The notes under the pieces: generated by a model
Told to the model about the DNA's origin: nothing
Databases searched by the model: none
Seen by the model: only the letters and a program-made list of their open reading frames with translations
Origin: an uncultured Prevotellaceae bacterium
Lineage (GTDB): Bacteria > Bacteroidota > Bacteroidia > Bacteroidales > Muribaculaceae
Length of the DNA: 56,547 nucleotides
Direction: 5' to 3'
Assembly (NCBI GenBank): GCA_947165485.1
Contig: CAMVAP010000018.1
Span: 1 to 56,547, forward strand
Part shown: positions 51,869-56,547 of the stretch, one piece after another
How positions within the stretch are numbered: the first letter of the stretch is position 1
Layout: each line of letters begins with the position of its first letter
Program-made: the position numbers and the translations under genes

Positions 51869-53332
51869 TCACCCTACACTGCCTTCCAGCGAGATGCTGA
51901 GGAGTTTCTGGGCCTCGACCGCAAACTCCATCGGCAACTTGGCCATCACCTCCTTGGCATAACCATTCACGATGAGCCCGACGGCATCCTCGGTCGAGAT
52001 ACCGCGCTGGTTGCAATAGAAGATCTGGTCCTCATTGATCTTGCTGGTTGTGGCCTCGTGCTCCACAACCGACGTGTCGTTGCCCACCTCGATCACGGGG
52101 AAGGTGTGGGCACCGCTGGTGTCGCTCAGCAGCAGGCTGTCACACTGGGTGAAATTGCGGCAACCAGTCGCCTTGGGGGCGATCTTGACCATGCCTCGAT
52201 AGCTGTTCTGGCTGTGTCCGGCGCTGATGCCCTTGCTCACGATGGTGCTGGTGCTGTGACGCCCCAGGTGGATCATCTTGGTACCCGTGTCGGCTTCCTG
52301 CCAGTTATTGGTCAGCGCCACACTGTAAAACTCTCCCACCGAGTGGTCACCCTTGAGCACACAACTGGGGTACTTCCACGTGATGGCGCTACCGGTCTCG
52401 ACCTGAGTCCATGAGAGCTTGCTGTGATCGCCACGGCACAGGCCACGCTTGGTCACCAGGTTGTAGATGCCGCCCTTGCCGTCCTTGTCACCGGGATACC
52501 AGTTCTGGACGGTGCTGTACTTCACCTCGGCCCGGTCCTCGACGATAATCTCCACGATGGCGGCATGCAGCTGGTTCTCATCTCGCATCGGGGCGGTGCA
52601 ACCCTCCAGATAGGAGACATAAGCATCGTCATCGGCGACAATCAACGTGCGTTCAAACTGGCCCGTCTGGGCAGCATTGATGCGGAAGTAGGTGGACAGT
52701 TCCATCGGGCAACGCACTCCCTTGGGGATATAGACAAACGAGCCATCGCTGAATACGGCAGAATTCAATGCAGCGTAGAAATTGTCGGTGTAAGGCACCA
52801 CCTTGCCCAGGTACTTGCGCACCAGGTCGGGATAATCCTTTACAGCCTCGCTGATCGAGCAGAAGATCACGCCCAGCTCGGCCAACCGCTCGCGGTAGGT
52901 CGTCTTGACGCTCACGCTGTCCATCACGGCATCAACGGCCATGCCACTCAGTCGCATCTGTTCCTCCAGGGGAATACCCAATTTGTCAAATGTCTTCTTC
53001 AGCTCGGGATCAATCTCCTTGGGACCCTCGCCAGCCTTCTTCTGGCGCGGGGCGGCATAGTAGCTGATAGCCTGGTAATCGATTTCGGGCACATGGACGT
53101 GTCCCCACGTGGGAGCCTTGAGTGTCAGCCAATGGCGATAGGCCTTCAGGCGAAACTCCAGCAACCACTCGGGCTCACCCTTCAGGGCCGAGATGCGGCG
53201 CACCACGTCCTCGTCAAGCCCCTTGGGGATGACCTCGGTCTCGATGTCGGTCACAAAGCCGTACTTGTATTCGGCTTGTGCCGCTTCCTCTATAATTTGG
53301 TTACCTTTTTCTGGTTTTTCGGTCTCTTTCAT
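51869..53332 (-). CDS. sufB: Fe-S assembly scaffold protein SufB
   Basis: 487 aa. Core scaffold on which the cluster is built. [32 protein letters not shown] and [26 protein letters not shown] belong to the beta-helix, while [37 protein letters not shown] carries the conserved Glu/Cys of the active region. Full length. First gene of the operon, 28 bp after the expected transcription start. Confidence 0.97.
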   Translation of the reverse strand: MKETEKPEKGNQIIEEAAQAEYKYGFVTDIETEVIPKGLDEDVVRRISALKGEPEWLLEFRLKAYRHWLTLKAPTWGHVHVPEIDYQAISYYAAPRQKKAGEGPKEIDPELKKTFDKLGIPLEEQMRLSGMAVDAVMDSVSVKTTYRERLAELGVIFCSISEAVKDYPDLVRKYLGKVVPYTDNFYAALNSAVFSDGSFVYIPKGVRCPMELSTYFRINAAQTGQFERTLIVADDDAYVSYLEGCTAPMRDENQLHAAIVEIIVEDRAEVKYSTVQNWYPGDKDGKGGIYNLVTKRGLCRGDHSKLSWTQVETGSAITWKYPSCVLKGDHSVGEFYSVALTNNWQEADTGTKMIHLGRHSTSTIVSKGISAGHSQNSYRGMVKIAPKATGCRNFTQCDSLLLSDTSGAHTFPVIEVGNDTSVVEHEATTSKINEDQIFYCNQRGISTEDAVGLIVNGYAKEVMAKLPMEFAVEAQKLLSISLEGSVG

Positions 53333-53366
53333 CAGTTCAATTAGTTACCCTTTTGATTTGAGCCCA

Positions 53367-53397
53367 CAAAGGTACAACAAATTGCCCAAAGGGCAAT
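53367..53397 (-). promoter_or_regulatory. suf operon promoter with a 17-bp palindrome
   Basis: On the minus strand TTG (53394-53396), a 19-bp gap and TACCTTTG (53367-53374) form a consensus promoter. The palindrome ATTGCCC-AAA-GGGCAAT (53381-53397) fills the spacer and covers the -33 box, which is where a repressor would bind. It could instead be a weak terminator of the gene upstream. Confidence 0.65.
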
Positions 53398-53425
53398 CAT
53401 TTTAGGGGTGGATATTCACTGCCAT

Positions 53426-53444
53426 GGGCAAGAATCACTTGCCC
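53426..53444. terminator. Hairpin at the end of the acyltransferase gene
   Basis: GGGCAAG (53426-53432) pairs with CTTGCCC (53438-53444) across the stop codon at 53435. No strong T-run follows on the minus strand, so it may slow decay rather than terminate. Confidence 0.5.
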
Positions 53445-54502
53445 GTGATGAACTTGTGGAAGGGAAGGCGACGGACGAGGACCACCAAAATGAAGCACAC
53501 GGCAAAGGCCAACACCGCGCTCACCAGACAGTCAATGACCCAGTGTGCCTGGGCTAGCCAGGGGGTCAGGGGCCACACGACTTGCCGCAGAACGAACATC
53601 TGCGACAGATATATGCCAAAGGTGCACACACTCAATGTAGGCCACCATGCGCTGGCCGACGGATGCAACTTGGAATCGTAATGTGCTGGAGCAAAATGGC
53701 GTATCGCCACATAGATGAGCGTCGCCATCGCTATGTTGTTGATGCTGACATCAGTCGTAATCGTGTCGATGTGTTGCTGCCAGGTGATGCCAAAATGGCC
53801 TTGAACCATAAACTCAAACATGGGCATCACCACGATGCCGAAGCACAGCAGCAAGGCCCACTTGAGGTGATTGCCACTTGAAAAGGCGGGTAAACCATAA
53901 TGGTGCAAGTAATAGCCCAACAGGACGTAACCATAGTAGCTGGCAAACGCCCCAAACATGTTGTGGCTGTACTGTGATGCCTCGATAAACACGCCATGCT
54001 GGTAAGGGATAAACGACGAGAGCACCCACAGCACCAGCAGCATCTCCACGCCGCGCTTGCCGATGGCAGCGATGCACTTGCTCACCAGCGGCAGCGTCAC
54101 ATAAATCACCAACAGCACATACACATACCACAGCAACCCTTCAACAGGGTGAAACAGGACCGACGTCAATAGCCGTGGCGTGAAGTTGTGAAGCAACAAG
54201 GCATGCTCCAGCAGATAAATGACCGTCCACGTCAACAACGGGAAAAAGACGACACGCGTGCGACGCTTGACAAACCGCTTGCCAGGCATCGTCACGGGCA
54301 GCAACAAGGCTCCCGTGATCATGAAGAACAGGTTGCAGTTCACTGCCACCAGTACGGTATAGATCGCGCCCGCAAGCGAGGGCTCGTTGTAATAGGTGTC
54401 GTATTGACGGATGGGCGTGTGGATGAGGATGACCAGCAGGCAAGCCACGACACGCAGGATGTCGAGATATGGAATACGGCGCTGTAATCGGGCCTCGGTC
54501 AT
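53435..54502 (-). CDS. Acyltransferase-3 family membrane protein
   Basis: 355 aa, ten predicted transmembrane helices. PYLDILRVVACLLVILIHTP holds the family's early Arg and His (RVxxxxxVIxxH). NLFFMITGALLL and KRRTRVVFFPLLTWTVIY follow in the usual order, and SVCTFGIYLSQMFV lies near the end. Such enzymes acetylate or succinylate exported glycans or lipids. It lies five bases after ispF, so it is transcribed with porV and ispF. GC content matches the chromosome, unlike the acyltransferase at 34480. Confidence 0.88.
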   Translation of the reverse strand: MTEARLQRRIPYLDILRVVACLLVILIHTPIRQYDTYYNEPSLAGAIYTVLVAVNCNLFFMITGALLLPVTMPGKRFVKRRTRVVFFPLLTWTVIYLLEHALLLHNFTPRLLTSVLFHPVEGLLWYVYVLLVIYVTLPLVSKCIAAIGKRGVEMLLVLWVLSSFIPYQHGVFIEASQYSHNMFGAFASYYGYVLLGYYLHHYGLPAFSSGNHLKWALLLCFGIVVMPMFEFMVQGHFGITWQQHIDTITTDVSINNIAMATLIYVAIRHFAPAHYDSKLHPSASAWWPTLSVCTFGIYLSQMFVLRQVVWPLTPWLAQAHWVIDCLVSAVLAFAVCFILVVLVRRLPFHKFITGK

Positions 54503-54507
54503 GGGTA

Positions 54508-54987
54508 TCAGTTCTTTTCTTGAATGAGGGCAACGGCATAGGCGGCGATCCCCTCGCCGCGGCCAGTGTAGCCCAGGCGCTCGGTCGTAGTGGCCTTGAT
54601 GGAAACCTGGCCGGGGTCACAGTCCATACAGGATGCCAATTCGCTCTGCATGGCGGGGATGTGGGGGTTGAGCTTGGGCTGCTCGGCACAGATGGTGATG
54701 TCACAGTTGCCCAGGCAATAGCCCTTCTCGTCGAGCAACCGCATCACATGACGCAACAGCACGCGGCTGTCAATACCCTTGTAGCGGGGATCGGTGTCAG
54801 GGAAATGGTAACCAATGTCGCGCAAGGCCGCTGCGCCCAGCAGGGCATCGCACAGGGCATGAATGGCCACGTCGGCATCGCTGTGGCCCAACAGACCTTT
54901 TTCCCAGGGGATGTTCACTCCCCCGAGCCACAACTCGCGTCCCTCCACGAGTCGATGCACGTCAAATCCCATCCCGATGCGTGGCAT
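54508..54987 (-). CDS. ispF: 2-C-methyl-D-erythritol 2,4-cyclodiphosphate synthase
   Basis: 159 aa. Fifth step of the non-mevalonate isoprenoid pathway. Zinc ligands Asp9 and His11 in GFDVHR, and His43 in [10 protein letters not shown], are present. [17 protein letters not shown] and [22 protein letters not shown] are the CDP- and phosphate-binding blocks. Normal length. It lies between porV and the acyltransferase gene; a heptamer repeat precedes it. Confidence 0.97.
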   Translation of the reverse strand: MPRIGMGFDVHRLVEGRELWLGGVNIPWEKGLLGHSDADVAIHALCDALLGAAALRDIGYHFPDTDPRYKGIDSRVLLRHVMRLLDEKGYCLGNCDITICAEQPKLNPHIPAMQSELASCMDCDPGQVSIKATTTERLGYTGRGEGIAAYAVALIQEKN

Positions 54988-54991
54988 TATT

Positions 54992-55031
54992 TAGTTGTTA
55001 GTTGTTAGTTGTTAGTTGCTAGTTGTTAGTT
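54992..55031. repeat. TAGTTGY heptamer repeat between porV and ispF
   Basis: Five complete copies (TAGTTGT three times, TAGTTGC, TAGTTGT) and a partial copy fill the 51-bp spacer between the two genes. Confidence 0.95.
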
Positions 55032-55038
55032 CTAAAGG

Positions 55039-56211
55039 CTAACGTCCAAAGAGGTTCTTGATGCCGTCCAGGTCGAATGACAAGGTGAAGCGCAGCGTCT
55101 GGTCCAGAGGACTGTTCTGGGCGGTCGCAATCATATAGCTGGCATCAATCTTGATCACGTTGAGGGAGAATCCTGCACCCAGGCCAAAGTATTGACGGTT
55201 ACCGGCATACTTGCTCTCATAGTAATAACCGCCACGCAAGAAGAACTGCTGGTTGTAAGCATACTCGGCACCCACCGAATAGGTGATGCGCTTGGCAAAG
55301 TTGTCCTTGAAACTGTCAAAGATTCCCGTAATAGATGACTTGTTTTTCCACTCATCCAGAGCATCGTCATAGGCCAACTGATCGCCGGCAAAGTCATCCA
55401 AGCGGGGCTTGGCAGGCACGAGCAACTTGTTGGCATCAACCGACAGAGTCAAGTTGTTATAGTCGGCAAGGGGGAACGTGAATGCGGTACCTATCTTCAA
55501 GTTAGCGGGCAGATAAGCAGGGTCATTACCCTTGTTGTAGGATACCTTGGAGCCGATGTTAGACACATTGAAACCCAGCGACCACTGGCACTCATTGCGG
55601 CCAATGATGGGATAGGTGGTGTAATAACCCGACAGGTCAGCCGAGAAAGCCGATGCACCCGACGTCTGCTCACCTGTGTTCATGGAGCTGTAGCCCAGGT
55701 CACTATAGATGTAACGCAGGACTACACCCATCGAGAACTTTTCGCTCAACTTGCGGCTGTATCCCAGGTCAACTGCCATCTCAAACGGGTTGATCGTCGA
55801 GATCATCGAGCCGTCACCGTCGGTTGCCATCACCTCGCCCAACGAGAAATAGCGCAACGAGGCACTTATAGCCTGGTTATCGCTGCTACCTATCTTGTAA
55901 TAACCAGCCAAATTGGCAAGGTAGATGTCATTCACGATCTTGCGCAACCAGGGGGTATAGGACAATGAAACGCCCGCACGGCTGTAGGCAAAGGCATACT
56001 TGGACGGGTTCCAAAACTGGGAGTTCACATCGGCCTCGGTGGCGGCACCCAGGTCACCCATCGAGGCACCTCGGGCATCGGGAGTGATACTCAACGAGGT
56101 GACACCCGTGGTCACTGGGTTGAACTCGGTGTTCTTGATGTCCTCCTGAGCCCAGGCAGTCACAGCGGTAGCCATCAGCACGACGGCGGCTATAGATTTT
56201 GTCAGTTTCAT
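55039..56211 (-). CDS. porV: Type IX secretion outer-membrane protein PorV/LptO
   Basis: 390 aa. Signal peptide 1-21 (AVTAWAQ). The mature start ITPDARGASMGDLGAATEADVNSQFWNPSKYAF is the PorV/PorQ (FadL-like barrel) signature, followed by alternating beta strands up to the aromatic C-terminus (FTLSFDLDGIKNLFGR). PorV binds the C-terminal signals of type IX cargo and hands them to PorU, whose gene usually lies just upstream and would be outside the window. This argues that the organism uses type IX secretion. Confidence 0.9.
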   Translation of the reverse strand: MKLTKSIAAVVLMATAVTAWAQEDIKNTEFNPVTTGVTSLSITPDARGASMGDLGAATEADVNSQFWNPSKYAFAYSRAGVSLSYTPWLRKIVNDIYLANLAGYYKIGSSDNQAISASLRYFSLGEVMATDGDGSMISTINPFEMAVDLGYSRKLSEKFSMGVVLRYIYSDLGYSSMNTGEQTSGASAFSADLSGYYTTYPIIGRNECQWSLGFNVSNIGSKVSYNKGNDPAYLPANLKIGTAFTFPLADYNNLTLSVDANKLLVPAKPRLDDFAGDQLAYDDALDEWKNKSSITGIFDSFKDNFAKRITYSVGAEYAYNQQFFLRGGYYYESKYAGNRQYFGLGAGFSLNVIKIDASYMIATAQNSPLDQTLRFTLSFDLDGIKNLFGR

Positions 56212-56387
56212 TTCTTACTTGAGAAAAATTTACAATCGTCTTTTTCTACATTAACTACAAAACCGCCTTTTTATTGTATCACCGCACCTGAAAGTTTCAA
56301 CTGGTAATGCTCACGCCCGTGACCATTGAGCGATAATTGAAGTCATGGCGCCACGAGAGGGGCCTGGAAAGCGGTAATGACTGGGGG
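56212..56387. other. Upstream region of porV
   Basis: AT-rich near the gene and GC-rich towards the right. No consensus promoter and no further gene are visible before the tandem repeat. Confidence 0.4.
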
Positions 56388-56547
56388 GCCGTGGCGGGAG
56401 CCACGGCATAGGGGACACTGACGCGGGATGACGCGGAGGGGGCCGTGGCAAGAGCCACGGCATGGGGGACTCTGACGCGGGATGATGCGGGAGGGGCCGT
56501 GGCGGGAGCCACGGCATAGGGGACACTGACGCGGGATGACGCGGGAG
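56388..56547. repeat. 54-bp tandem repeats with hairpin, running off the window
   Basis: Units start at 56388, 56442 and 56496, each opening with GCCGTGGC-nnGA-GCCACGGC and ending in a GACGCGGGATGAYGCGG tail. Units 1 and 3 share the same loop (GGGA), unit 2 has AAGA. The last unit is cut by the window edge, so the copy number is unknown. The plan resembles the 48-bp repeats at 27262. Confidence 0.93.

Overview
The window comes from a member of the order Bacteroidales. The evidence is: many matches to the Bacteroides-type promoter (-7 box TAnnTTTG, often TACCTTTG), almost no Shine-Dalgarno sequences, a large two-part signal peptidase I, a SufBCDS order typical of the phylum, a PorV/LptO-type outer-membrane protein of the type IX secretion system, BspA-like leucine-rich repeats, and secreted proteins ending in dockerin-like GDVNxDGxVNIADINALID modules. 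The GC-rich codon use and the short C-terminal dockerins point towards a gut lineage such as Muribaculaceae or Prevotellaceae (inference). Most of the window is ordinary chromosome; two stretches are clearly AT-richer and look acquired.

Layout. 1-830: possible edge of an IS3-like element, three small hairpins, a CAU-anticodon tRNA on the minus strand, and an intergenic region with a plus-strand terminator but no gene. 833-3049: WbqC-like protein and signal peptidase I (minus). 3218-8340: plus-strand run with a PH-domain protein, a SpoU-type RNA methyltransferase, membrane or lipoprotein genes, and a two-gene unit behind an array of alternating inverted repeats. 8570-10840: rsmA-mgtE (minus). 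10933-16660: a plus-strand envelope block with an LPG-synthase-like flippase, an acyltransferase, a sigma-54 activator, lptE and secG. 16768-23673: glutaminyl-cyclase-like lipoprotein, YwqG-like membrane protein, prolyl oligopeptidase and a short UvrA paralogue.

23658-27474 is an AT-rich island with a DpnII/MboI-type (GATC) restriction-modification system: Dam-like methylase, DpnII-family endonuclease, DpnA-like second methylase, and a small DpnD/PcfM-like protein. A perfect 45-bp inverted repeat brackets it, and that repeat includes the last codons of the uvrA paralogue. Three GATC sites sit just upstream of the small gene, and a 134-nt palindrome sits in the operon leader. This is the most unusual part of the window.

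27613-31712: ruvB, a polysaccharide flippase and metK, the last behind a structured leader. 32105-35412: BspA-like dockerin protein, a complete IS982-family element and an AT-rich acyltransferase. 35674-36717: recA (minus). 36938-42114: two tandem paralogous secreted multidomain proteins with dockerin modules. 42328-46673: LolD-like ATPase, a lipoprotein, a DUF3467 protein, cysS and a glycosyltransferase. 46924-48393: CotH-like dockerin protein. 48458-53332: sufBCDS. 53435-56211: acyltransferase, ispF and porV. The right edge is a 54-bp hairpin-bearing tandem repeat that continues past the window.

Non-coding structure is abundant. Heptamer tandem repeats fill at least seven gene junctions, two related long-arm palindromes follow stop codons, and several families of short-loop hairpins recur. 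All functional calls rest on reading motifs by eye; no database search was run.
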